Shown: positions 1 to 10,904 of the stretch, in pieces
Numbering within the stretch: the stretch's first letter is position 1
How the letters are laid out: the number at the start of each line of letters is the position of its first letter
The notes under the pieces: model-generated
What the model was told of the DNA's origin: nothing
What the model saw: the letters and a program-made list of their open reading frames with translations, nothing else
Database searches by the model: none
From: Neospora caninum Liverpool
Taxonomy: Eukaryota > Apicomplexa > Conoidasida > Eucoccidiorida > Sarcocystidae
Length of the DNA stretch: 64,000 nt
Assembly (NCBI RefSeq): GCF_000208865.1
Contig: NC_018394.1
Coordinates: 2,503,964 to 2,567,963 of the forward strand
Direction: 5' to 3'
Program-made: the position numbers and the translations under genes

Positions 1-546
1 CTCACACTTATTGGAAGAGTGTCTGTGTGACGCCACAATGTTTATTTCTGTGTGGCAGGACTGATGCAATTCCCAGAACAAACATACGAAATGCTTAGGC
101 AGCCGGTATAACGTGACCTGTAGAATGTGCCTCATAAGATAGACTTATCATGCACAATGACAGAACAGTGAGTCTGTGTTTCTAGAGATTTCTGCATTAC
201 AACCGTCGTCGTTGCTCACGGCAGCACTATCTACGATACTCGAGTGTGTCTACAACTCCTGCAACGGAGTCAATTAATCGCTTCTCTGACGAGACCATCG
301 GGAACAGCTAGGCTCTGGGCAGCACAAGCTTATCCGTCATTTCCGACACATACACTTGAACCAAGTTTTATTTGAGAATGGCTTCTCATTTGATGGCGCC
401 GACCGAATCACCAACATGAAAAAATCCCTCTGAGTGTTCATGAGCAACAATGAAGGAAATTATTTGAACTGCCGAGGTTTCCAGTGCGAACCGGTGCGGA
501 GATCCTAGTCGGGAAGAAACGTATACCAAGCAAGTCACCGCTTTCT
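1..546. other. Non-coding, downstream of the Kazal gene
   Basis: No ORF or exon with coding character was found. The stretch lies directly after the stop codon of the minus-strand Kazal gene and probably holds its 3' UTR and terminator region. It is moderately AT-rich with no repeat of note. Confidence 0.5.
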
Positions 547-3411
547 TCAGTGTGCTCTGCCAAGGAATGGTTCAGGGTCTAACGTCTTCGTCCGTGACTT
601 GCTAGATACTGTAGGGATGGATGCGATTTTGGATGCCTTACGCTCAGACTCTGTCAAACCCGGTTTGCCGCTGTTACCGTCGTCCTGCAACTCGGAACCG
701 TCGGTAACGGGAGTGCCTTGGGATGCGAGCGTAGCTGTATCCTTGCACTCTCCCCAGTGCTTCAGTGTTGCTTTTTTGCACTTCATGGTGCAGGCATTGG
801 GATATGTTTTACCATCCCTACCACACACAGGATCCCACAGGAACGGGCACATGCACCCAGTGCTGTCTTCTGCGCCGTCCTGCTCGGTACTTTGGCAGGG
901 CCCTCTGTGCTTCAGAGTTGCGTTGGCGCATTGGAGAAGGCATTCATTCCCGTACGTTACTTCATCCGCGCCGCAAACTGGATCAAGAACCTTCGAGCAC
1001 TTGCAAAGTGTCGGACTCGCCTCCTTGTCGTCGCAGCGCCCCCGGTGCTTGAGTCTAATCTTTTCACACCTGAGGAGGCACTCGTTCTCATAGGTTTTCC
1101 CATCCCTGCCGCAAACAGGGTTTGTTATTTTGGGACACTTGCAGGTGCTGGATGCCTCGTCACTCTCTGCATCTTCTTCGCAAGGACCGCGGTGTTTCAG
1201 AGCGATTTTTCCGCACCTCATGAGGCAACTGTTACCATATGTGTTCCCGTCTCTTCCGCAGACTGGATCGTAAGTTTTCGGGCAGCTGCATGCATTTTGC
1301 TCCGTTTTACACTCTCCGTCATGCTTCCGCAGAACGCCGTTACACCTCATGAGACACTTGTTATCATATGTCTTGCCATCCAGCCCACAGACCGGGTCGA
1401 TATTATAAGGACATGCGCACTCCCTTTCAGGTGACGACTCTGTTTTTAACGAAGAAATAGACGAAGTATTCGCCTCATCAGTCGCGCACGGACCTGTATG
1501 GTCTAGTCTTGTTTTGCTGCATCGTAGAAGACACCGGTTGGAGTACGTTTTACCGTCGACCCCGCACACAGGCTCTGGAAGTGAAAATTTACACTGGCAC
1601 GCTGTTTTGTATCCGCACTCGCCACCGTGGTCGAGCCTGACTCGGGCACACTTCAGCTGGCACCTGTTCTGATATGTGATTCCGTCCTTGCCACATACAG
1701 GGTCGTAGTCCTTGGGGCAGTCACAGACTTCATCATCCTCTTGCTTACACTCTCCACGATACGCTAGGCGGACGCGGTTGCACTTCATAAGGCAATCGTT
1801 TGCGTATGTGACACCATCTCTGCCACATACAGGATCCTCGATTAGGGGACAGACGCATCTTTTGCTATCTGGGGCAGATGCCGGGACGCACTCACCCTTA
1901 TGAGCCATTTTGACGCCATCGCATTTTAGGAAGCACTTGTTGGGATACGTATTGCCATCCTTGCCACAGACCGGGTGGTAGTCGCGGGTGCAGCCACAGT
2001 CTTCATCTATCCCAGATCCCTGTAGGAGGTCACAGGCGCCTCGGTGATCTAGGGTGCCCCCGTGGCATTCCAGCAGACACTGATTATTATATGTAACTCC
2101 ATCGTGCCCGCACACTAGATCGACGGTATCTGAGCACTGGCAGTTGTCAGAGCTGCCTAGTTTGCTGCATGCGCCGCGGTGCTTCCTCCTAACACTATTG
2201 CACCGCATAATGCACTGATTTGGGTAGGTTTTTCCGTCCATCCCGCACACCGGATCTACTCGACTTGAGCAGTGGCATCTGGCCGTTGATTCTTGATCGT
2301 CTGCCAGGCAAGGCCCATTATACGCCAGCCGGGCACCGTGACATTTCAGAACGCATTCGTTGCTGTAAGTTTTATTGTCGCTGCCGCAGACTGGGTCATC
2401 CAAAAGAGGGCAGGGGCATTCTGCCGGTCCCTGACCCGTTGAGTCAGATGGGACTTGAGAGTCCTCCTCGCAAGGTCCGTCATGCTCCGAGCGGACTTTA
2501 TTGCACTTTAGCAGGCACTCGTTACTATACGTTATACCATCCACGCCACACACGGGCTGGTACAATAATGGACATATACACTTTCGTAGTCTCTTGTACT
2601 TCTTTTCAATGGGGGAATTCAACGAGGAAGGCTCGTACTGTAGCGTGTGTGCTATGTGCCACTCGCCGCCGTCCAAAGGGTTTGATTTATCCACAGTCGG
2701 CGAATACGTGACAGTGAGCCTCAGGGCTTCGCTGAGGTCATCGTGCCCCTGCTGCGCTGTGCGATTCCTTTGTTCGCCGGTGGCCTCAGAGATTTTCGAT
2801 CTATCAGCTTTTTCCTTTCCAGCGGCAATCTGCTGTTGCCGTAGCAGCGTGCCCAGAGTCGTGGACTCCCTATGAATGGTTCTGTGTACTTCATCGGCAG
2901 AGATTGCCATGTTGATTCCGGTCCCTTTGGGAAGAGCAGATGTGATGCTAGAGAGATCTCCTACCCATGGCTCTTTCGTCCGCAGCGCGTTTTTCAGTTC
3001 TCCCACGGTCATGGAGCTCCGAAGGGCCTTGTATAGTCGCCGCCGAAGCGTTTCGTCCTCGAGCTTGAACGTGATTGCAACCTTGATGTTTTCGTTTCCT
3101 GTGAACAGATACGAAGACGACCAGCAATCTGCTGCATAAGTTGCCCGGCGCCTACGAGCAATGTGGCTGCTTGCCGCTGACAAACTGAAGCCATTTTTGC
3201 AACTTCATACACCTCAGGTAAAAAGAGCACATGCTCCCCTTCTCAGAAAGAAGTCAAACTGCATCCATAATGTTTGGCTGTCGATGTCGGCATTTCACGG
3301 TGGCTTACCTGAAGCAGAAGGGCCATAAGCGGAGACGAAGCCGATGTTGGACACCGCGAGTGCCTCGCACAGAGTTACGAGGGCGAGGGCCCCCAGAAAC
3401 AGCTTCTTCAT
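547..3411 (-). CDS. Secreted protein with 13 Kazal-type inhibitor domains
   Basis: Two exons on the minus strand, 3411-3309 and 3176-547 (TGA), give 910 residues. Exon 1 starts at ATG 3411 and encodes a clear signal peptide (MKKLFLGALALVTLCEALA). It ends at AG|GTAAGC; the intron of 132 nt ends at GTCAG, and the joined codon GCG keeps frame. After an unrecognised N-terminal region (about residues 35-232) come 13 six-cysteine modules spaced C-x-C-x7-C-x10-C-x3-C-x10-C with the core PVCG.DG.TY.N.C, at about residues 234-845. The tail is Ser/Thr-rich. Kazal domains inhibit serine proteases by presenting a reactive loop; the second residue after Cys2 is the P1 position. Here P1 reads L, L, S, D, R, L, K, F, Y, K, K, K, F. 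Domain 12 has DE in place of DG. Known Toxoplasma inhibitors TgPI-1 and TgPI-2 have four domains, so this is much longer. Secretion and the domain count are visible; the protease targets are inferred. Confidence 0.9.
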
Positions 3412-5622
3412 TTTCTCGGATTATCGGCTTGCCGGAGTTTTAAACCGTGGCAAAAAATCTTGGATCTTCTTTTGGTCTCTGGACCGCAACACCGGCCTCC
3501 TTTTTGAGAGAGATCCTGTATTGTCGAAGCTGTATGCTTTGGTCCAAGATCGGAATGAATGTTACAATAGAACTTGCCACTTCCCTGAAGCACCCCGAGA
3601 CAGCATAAAAATTAATCGGCCGTCCGCCAAAAACTTTCTCCAATGACCTTTGTTGTCACCAGCTGCTCTTCACACTGCTTGAGGACAGAAAACCCTGTTC
3701 TGGTGTTCGAAAAAAGGCGATATATTCCGACCACGAAGACGTTCAAGCGGAAAACAAAATCTCTGTCCAACCGCATCTGCCACCTTCCGATTTCCAACGA
3801 GCTCCTTTCGGTGTTAGTATATGCATACGAAACCTTCCCTGGGCCGTAAACAAACGCACCGAGTAAAGAGCCGTTTGGTTCTGCAGCTTGCGAAGCGGCG
3901 CCTGCCCGTAAAGGATAGGCTCGCACGTGCCCCGGGTGGCAGGTGAGGCTCCTAGCACAAGAGCAAGGCTCAACGGAGGAGGAACAAGAATTGCGTTGCA
4001 TCTTTCGGTGGTGGTGCTATTACATTGTTTGAGGTCAAGACAGCATTCTTGAACTGTCTCCGTGATGGCATCCAGCTATTGGCAGCGAAGGTGCTGAAGC
4101 TGCACTGTACGAGCTATTATACTCCAAAGAATATACCCAATATGGGTAGTTCGCATGCCTCGATTCAACTGTTTTGTGGCAACCGCATCAACTCCTTTAT
4201 CTGACGCCTCCACCTCGAGGATACAGATCGATTATCGCCGGTCAGACCAGGGTGGGTATACAGTCGATGAATCTAAACTAACGACACCGCCTCCGGCGTG
4301 CTGGCAGTCTGCCACCTTGCATAAAATATTGCTTTGTGTGTCGGCGTGTAGCCAGCTACACTACTTCGCTGCGCTTGCGAAATCACATATCCACTTTCCT
4401 CCGCTTCTGTTCCTCGTCGATCACAAATCACTCTCTGAGGCACTGTAGGAGACTTTCCTCAAGGTGTTTTTTCTGTGGAATTGATTTCTGAGGGGAATAC
4501 TGCATATGGATCGTTATTGGCCCTTCAGTTGTTGCCGATTCGCTCATCATTACGCTTGGATTTGTCGCATAGTTACAAAGATTCACCTCGAGGCATTTAA
4601 GGCTCCCTCTTAATATAATGTGAAGTCTTGCGGACGACCTTGTGCCATTGAAGACCCCAACCACGTTAGCTGGATTGGAAAATGCTCCACACGTTAGCGT
4701 GGAGTTTTGTGAGTGCCACATCTTGGTCAGATGCGTCCATCAGCGAACGGAACACGATACCACTGTGAAAACGTGCTTGGCCTCGAATGACATGCTCATA
4801 AGGGAGTCTTTGCTGGCGCCGTGTCACTCGTTACTGCTCGTGCTAGCGGCATATGATGTCCCTCTTTTCTACAGCGGGTCCTGTTCTGGAAGGTCGGCGG
4901 TGGTGTCTGCATGACTTGTTTATCCATTGCCAGGTGTGATGGTACTACTTGTTAGTTTCTGGACATGCGTTAGTAAGTTCAAGTTCCGTTCAACTTCGCC
5001 GCAAAGCATCCCTGCCCATTGTAATCTTCCGAGTTACTGCAGAACACAATTTCGTTTTGAGGGCTGCAGCATAACAGCTACAAATTTGTTGTTGCAAGTG
5101 GCAGGGATGCGACGTATCCTTGCCTTTTTCACTACGAAATCTGCTTCAGGGGGAAACGTATCAGCTCTACATTTAGACAGGGTGACATGATGCCCCTTCA
5201 CACTCCAATAGTAGTTTCGAATTTTCGAGTGAACAGCAATAACCATGTACGGAGCCTTCATCACCAGAGAACGCATATTTGGGAAGTGAAACCCACTAGC
5301 CTCCACCCCGCCCATATGCGTAATACAACAGCGACTCTCGCCCTCAATGTGCTCCTCAACGACGCATGCTCAGCACATGAACTCATGCTTGTGTCTGACA
5401 TCGGGTGATCTCAGTGAGGCGGTAGCATGGCCCGTTCGTCAACCTCAGCGGAGCAATGAATCGGGCGCGTCCCCGAATAACTGCGTCGACTGAGGCATTG
5501 TGCTTCATGTTAACCTGGAACACAAGGAGTGAACTTGTGGGGCTCGGGGGCCGCTCAACGATTTATTGTAAGCCGAGTTCATAATTTTTGGTTCCGTCTG
5601 GTCCATAACGCATGCTTGACTT
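3412..5622. other. Intergenic, no supported gene
   Basis: This stretch holds the 5' flank of the Kazal gene and the 3' flank of the F-box-like gene. Several ORFs of 70-130 codons occur on both strands, but none shows domain-like sequence or adjoining splice sites. I see no repeats or RNA genes. Confidence 0.5.
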
Positions 5623-8600
5623 TCACAACACCTCTCGCTTAATCCATATGTACACGCGCAACTGACAAAGAGCTTCTTTTCCTACAGTCGGAACGCTTGT
5701 CTGGGTCATCGGAGGAAAATCGAGGCGCTTAGCTAAAGTGAATTCTCGATGGGTTTCTACAAACGCTTTTAGAAACGAAGGAACCAAAGTCTTGTCATCC
5801 AGACCAAGCTCATCCTCCCACGAGAAAAAACTGTAAACTCGATAATCAATTACGCGCAACGTATCTCTACAGATGCGTGTCACAATGTCAAAATCTCGAG
5901 CCATCAGCGAAAGTGGATCTGCTTCCGTTGCGTACTCACCCACCATTGGAATAGCGTTTTTCACGCATAAGACCCGCGTTTGGTACCTGTACTTTTCTGC
6001 AATTCGCGCGATCTCATCAGCTGACCAGGTTGCACCATCCATCATGTACATGGGCAAGAGCAGCCCAATAACGTTCGTAAAATGAGCACCGAATTCGCCT
6101 AAACGAACTACGTCCCTGTCTCCTCGACAAGGCGTTCCATACGTGCTCACCAGGTTTTCCCCCACTGTGTCGCTGTTTCTGCTACTGCCCCCAACGACAT
6201 CAGGGGTAGCAGTTCCACAGCACTGGTGGGGGTCAGATGGCACAAGCTGAGGGTCGTCCGGCTGCCTCACACGCGACTCCTGGTCGCCTGAGGCACCTAC
6301 GTTTGTCACGGCCTGAACATCTTGAGCCCGAGTGCCTGTGCTCTCGCGTGGCGTCTCGCTACGCACACGATTCTTCTCTGCTGTCTTGGAGATTTCGCCC
6401 TTTTCAGATGCGAGGGATTTCACAGACCCTGACTCTTCGTCATCACCCCGGTCTTCCCAGAAGATGTAGTCCAAATTGAGAATTACGTGCCGGAAGGTGG
6501 TAGCAATATCTAAGAAGTCTTGAACATACTTCGTGCCCCACTGCACCACGTGACGAACAGACAGGAACGGCAGACCCCAGTCCTGCCCTACAGGGCGCTG
6601 CGTCACAGGCGTTTGCAGTCCCAGACACCCGAAGTACGTAGCCACGCACCGACGGTGAAAGGAACTGACTTGCAAGTGTACCGTTTGACACGGTGTATGG
6701 CTCATTTCCACGTAAACGTCCTTCACGACGCCCAGAGCTAGCCATCTGGAGAGATTCTCCTTTCCTCGTTCAGACACGAATGCCCCATCTACAGCTGCCC
6801 ACTCCTGGTCATCGTGCTGATCATGCTCGCGGCCCTGTCCTTCATTTTCCGTATCGCGCTCTGGTTCGGTGGCGTTCGGGGTTAAGCCTTCGCTGTCTTG
6901 AGCTGCAGGCGTTGAAGAAACGACGACACCCGAGCCGCCGGCACTGCCACTGACTGGCAAGGGGACCACAGAAACATCATTTTGGTCAAGATCTACGAGC
7001 CTCTCGCTTCCTACTGACTCCGTTGCCCCAGTATTTTGCGTGCGGCGTCTTTCCCTTTTTCGAGCCATAAACGTCTCCAGTCGTAAGGCCCAGTCAGGAT
7101 GCGGTGTCGCCTGGGCGGCGATTTCAAGGAGAAAATTCGTGCTCACGACAAGTTCGCCCTCCACGTCCACAACTGCTTCTGGGAAGATATCTTCGAAAAA
7201 GCGGATGGCCTCATCTGCTTCCTCGCCCACAAAAATGCCCACAAAGCCCGACAAAAGGACACGACGCAGGCACGGAAGCCTCTTGAGCATGCGGATGATG
7301 CTCCCTCGGTCTCGTCTGCCGTCTCCCCCTGTAGCGGGAGGCAATCCGACGTCGAGTGCACCTTCATCTTCCTCAGAATCTTCGTCTCGCATGCCTGCAG
7401 GCCCGCACAGCGGCGCTGGAGTATGACCACCGTTATCACGGTCCCTACCGTTGACCCGCATTAGCAGGGCGTCACTGGATGCATCCCACTGGGGAGGGCA
7501 TGTAGACCAGTCAGCGGGGCATGCAGTCCAGTGGGCATCGCGCAGAGTCAAAGCTCGTCTTCTCGCGTCTCTCCGGTTGGCGTCTGACCTCTGCTGAGTA
7601 AAGTGTTCCTTCCAAATTTGCGTGAAGTCACACCAACTTCTGTAAAAGAAATACCAGAACTCGTCCGGCGGCCATATGAATCTAGCTCCGTGGATATCTA
7701 GACTCTTCAGATCGCGAAAACGCTCTTTTGGTTTCGCGTTCTCGCGAATCAAAAAGAGCAAGAACTCGTTGAGCGTAGTCGTGGACCACGTGCCTATTGC
7801 CAGGTGCTCCGCCGAAGTGACATTGTGTTTCACCAGGAACTGCTGGAACAGCTCCAAACCTACAGTCGTAAACTCTAAAAACCGGATGTCCTTCAAGAGC
7901 GGAAACGCTGGCGTGGAGGCCGTGGACACCGGGGAGGCAGATAACGAGCCGGACCCATCGGCAGAAGCCTGCAAATCCCCCAAAAAGAGGTAGGAAAAGG
8001 CACACGGCACAGGCGGGCGGCCGGACCACTCTCCCCGGTTGAGCACGGTCAGAGAACGGAGACGCGGGAACGCTGGAAGAGGAAGAGCCTCGTGCTTCCG
8101 AGGAGGCGTCCACCAACACGAACAGCTTTGAGCCTGTTCTTGGGAGGTCTCACTGTCCGCTGCTACTGCACCACTTTCCGGAACAGAGTTCTGTTGGTTC
8201 GGCGTCGGCCCAGAGCACGATGTATCGGGAGACACCGCATCACCATCGAAAGGCAGTGACGTACAAGTGTCTCGAGCTGTACACTCTGAATGAACGACCT
8301 GTTCATCACTGTCTCGGTTGCTGCCGGGTGAGCAGTCTTCGCCCCCTGTGTCGGGCCCTTGAACCAACTCCGCAGTGGTCTCGGCTCGGTCACAACCTGG
8401 CGTCTCGTCCTCTGAACCTTCACCCTCTTCGTCTGCATCGTTCGACTGCCGAACACGAACGAGTTCGTTTCCCAGAGAAGCTGAAAACAACTCAATCAGG
8501 CGAAGAGTTTCAAGGTGGGGGGCCGCGACGCACAGAAGCTGATGATAGGTGCGAAGCCAGGAACGCGTCACAGTTTTCAGTTTGGCTGGGATGTGCAGAG

Positions 8601-9018
8601 TCAAATGCAACAGACGCGACGGCGGGGGTAGGCTAACCAGTGTCCGAAGGAAGTTGAAATCTGCGAGCGGGCCTTGGCGCGCCGAGCCCGCGGAATGATC
8701 CTCGGAAGGAAGCCTGAATGCAGCCACGTCACCCTGGATCTCCGGCGACTTTGTAACCGTACCACTGTGCCTTTGAGAGCCTTCTGGTTCTACACTACTC
8801 GCGACGCGCTTCTCATGCAGCTCCGCGCTCTCCAGTCTCTCTCGTCCCCAGTCCGCCGGGAAAATCAGGACTCGCGGCTCTCGCATAAGCCGCCGAAATG
8901 CATCGACGGCGAAAAGACGCTCATTGAGTCCTTTCGAAAGGAGCCTGAGCTTTGGCACTTCATTCAAGTAAAGGAATGCAGCCAGCCTGGCCAAAGTAGC
9001 CTGGTCCAAATCTTCCAT
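5623..9018 (-). CDS. Large F-box/leucine-rich-repeat-like protein
   Basis: A single minus-strand exon of 1131 residues runs from ATG 9018 to TGA 5623. An in-frame TAG lies shortly upstream of the ATG, which fixes the start. Residues 1-40 (MEDLDQATLARLAAFLYLNE, then a basic LRLLSKGLNERLF segment) fit an F-box: a short helical motif that binds SKP1 in SCF ubiquitin ligases. Leu-rich segments follow, such as LLHLTLHIPA, PHLETLRLIELF, FPRLRSLTVLN, DLKSLDIHG and LPCLRRVLLSG; these look like degenerate leucine-rich repeats that could bind a substrate. Acidic and Ser/Gly-rich inserts separate them, as is usual in coccidian proteins. If the F-box call is right, this would be a substrate receptor. The alternative is an LRR-like protein with only a chance F-box resemblance. 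The coding call is firm; the function is moderate. Confidence 0.75.
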   Translation of the reverse strand: MEDLDQATLARLAAFLYLNEVPKLRLLSKGLNERLFAVDAFRRLMREPRVLIFPADWGRERLESAELHEKRVASSVEPEGSQRHSGTVTKSPEIQGDVAAFRLPSEDHSAGSARQGPLADFNFLRTLVSLPPPSRLLHLTLHIPAKLKTVTRSWLRTYHQLLCVAAPHLETLRLIELFSASLGNELVRVRQSNDADEEGEGSEDETPGCDRAETTAELVQGPDTGGEDCSPGSNRDSDEQVVHSECTARDTCTSLPFDGDAVSPDTSCSGPTPNQQNSVPESGAVAADSETSQEQAQSCSCWWTPPRKHEALPLPAFPRLRSLTVLNRGEWSGRPPVPCAFSYLFLGDLQASADGSGSLSASPVSTASTPAFPLLKDIRFLEFTTVGLELFQQFLVKHNVTSAEHLAIGTWSTTTLNEFLLFLIRENAKPKERFRDLKSLDIHGARFIWPPDEFWYFFYRSWCDFTQIWKEHFTQQRSDANRRDARRRALTLRDAHWTACPADWSTCPPQWDASSDALLMRVNGRDRDNGGHTPAPLCGPAGMRDEDSEEDEGALDVGLPPATGGDGRRDRGSIIRMLKRLPCLRRVLLSGFVGIFVGEEADEAIRFFEDIFPEAVVDVEGELVVSTNFLLEIAAQATPHPDWALRLETFMARKRERRRTQNTGATESVGSERLVDLDQNDVSVVPLPVSGSAGGSGVVVSSTPAAQDSEGLTPNATEPERDTENEGQGREHDQHDDQEWAAVDGAFVSERGKENLSRWLALGVVKDVYVEMSHTPCQTVHLQVSSFHRRCVATYFGCLGLQTPVTQRPVGQDWGLPFLSVRHVVQWGTKYVQDFLDIATTFRHVILNLDYIFWEDRGDDEESGSVKSLASEKGEISKTAEKNRVRSETPRESTGTRAQDVQAVTNVGASGDQESRVRQPDDPQLVPSDPHQCCGTATPDVVGGSSRNSDTVGENLVSTYGTPCRGDRDVVRLGEFGAHFTNVIGLLLPMYMMDGATWSADEIARIAEKYRYQTRVLCVKNAIPMVGEYATEADPLSLMARDFDIVTRICRDTLRVIDYRVYSFFSWEDELGLDDKTLVPSFLKAFVETHREFTLAKRLDFPPMTQTSVPTVGKEALCQLRVYIWIKREVL

Positions 9019-10904
9019 TCCGAGCCACAAGGCGAAAAACTATGAGTCGCCCAGACACCGATCCGCATCCACAACTCTGCTTGAGGCGTCCCCTTAGTCC
9101 TCCAGTTATTCGAACAACAAAAGTTTCGATGTCTCGACAGTGACCTGGGATGCGCCACCGTCCAGTCGCAGAATTTGCCGTCGAGGCCTCACAAGTTCCT
9201 GCGAAGCGCTGAAAACGTTGAACGCCCTCGGCACCCTTGCAGAGTCGCACAGCGCATGAAAAGGTTAAAAGCCTTGAAAGACACGGCCAGTTTGACGCCA
9301 GCATCGCATGTTGTAAAGACGCCGGGATAAAGCAGAAGAACTTCCTTCGTCCTCTTCAACCCTATTTTAAACAGATGGCTCCTTTCATCATCGGAGACAC
9401 AGCCAGATGCCGAGGCGACGGAGCAGAGCTAGTCCGCGGCGTCGCAAAGGGGCCAGGATCGTGGAGAGCACCCCCCTCAGCCCCGTTGCCTTCCTGTGGC
9501 GTTCCTCGATTACGCATGAGATGTGTGCCCGAAGCAAGAAGCCGTTGCCTTTCCGCTCGTGCCCAAGAAGTCCTGCCATCAAGAACTGCAGGACCCAGGG
9601 ATAGTCGCTCTACGTCGCCGTCGTAGCGTCAGTCCAACGCCTCGGTGCGCCCTCCGCAGAGCTGTTGTTCTATAGGGCAGTTTCTCCTTACTTGAACGGA
9701 GCTCCTCTACCTCGTCGAGCGCTCTTGTCGTTCCTTTACACTGCTTCTGGTTACCCTCTTCATACTGGAGGAGCGTGCATTTTCACCCTCCGGCTGGTTC
9801 GTCCTAACGAGCGCGGCGCCCCTGTCGCTGGCTTCCGCGCATGCGCCAGGCTACGGGGTCACTTTTCTCTCGATGGAGGCACAGAGTCTTCAAGTCCCAG
9901 TCGAATCTCAACAAGACGTCGAAATTGGACGAAAGATCTACAACCCCAATATCTCAATTGAGGGCGATCGCGCGGTAGACTTTTCGCTTTTTTCGGAAGA
10001 GTGCTGGTTCCCAGGAAACCACCCTTCTTGGTGTCTCGCGCTCTCGGAAACGGGACGCGCGTGTGTGGATATGCCTCTTTTTGCTGAAGGGTAGCACTTC
10101 CCATTTGCAAGAAACATATTCTTTTCAGTGTTTAAGCGACACACAACGAAGTTCTGAATTGTCCCTTCGTACCCGGCTTGGAGGGCAAAGGCATAAGGCT
10201 CCAGCTAGCGAGGGCGAATGCTCTCCCCGTGATTCTTGCTTCGACACAGATCCATTTACGTGTCTACCGACTTGGTACATATATTTCAATATATATGCAT
10301 ATATATGTTCGGATAGGGTCCACGTCGAAAGAACACATGTGCTTTTATTCTGTAGAGAAAACAATGCGTGTACATGGAGATCTGGGAATGCAATTGGATG
10401 CCAGCCGCGACCCTTCACTTTTCCGTCGTATGCTCTGTATACATATAACTATATATATATATATATATATATATTACGTATGTGCGTTCCCGGATATGCA
10501 AGATGGACTGCTGTGCGACACTTGTGTTAATCTGTTGCGTACTGCTTCCTTTCCGACGCGTGGCTGTGTGATGCGGGAAATTAGCACCCGTCCGATCATG
10601 CCGCGCGTCATCTGAATCTCATTTGAGATGGACCTCGAATTTTCGCAAACCTCTGCAACTCTGACGGGGTACACCCGCGCGGCGACCTTTCTGTTGCAGC
10701 GCGGTTTTACTTTCTTTTTGATGTCTTTGCGCGTGTCGTCTTGCACCCGCCTTTGGCGAGGCCGAACACGTAGATGCGCGTTTCGCTTACGCACACATTT
10801 TCCTGAAGCGTGGGTCTTTCCTGTTCTTCAGATTGCGAGTGTTTCGTCTTCCAGTCTCGGCCGTCTTCTGGGTGTATCCACACGCGCCTCCTCAGCGCTT
10901 TACA
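9019..10904. promoter_or_regulatory. Divergent intergenic region between the F-box and FIG4 genes
   Basis: About 1.9 kb separates two divergently transcribed genes and must hold both promoters. I found no TATA-type core. A (TA)12-like microsatellite lies at about 10450-10474. No ORF here has coding character. Confidence 0.45.
10450..10474. repeat. (TA)n microsatellite
   Basis: Uninterrupted TA dinucleotides in the FIG4 upstream region. Confidence 0.9.
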
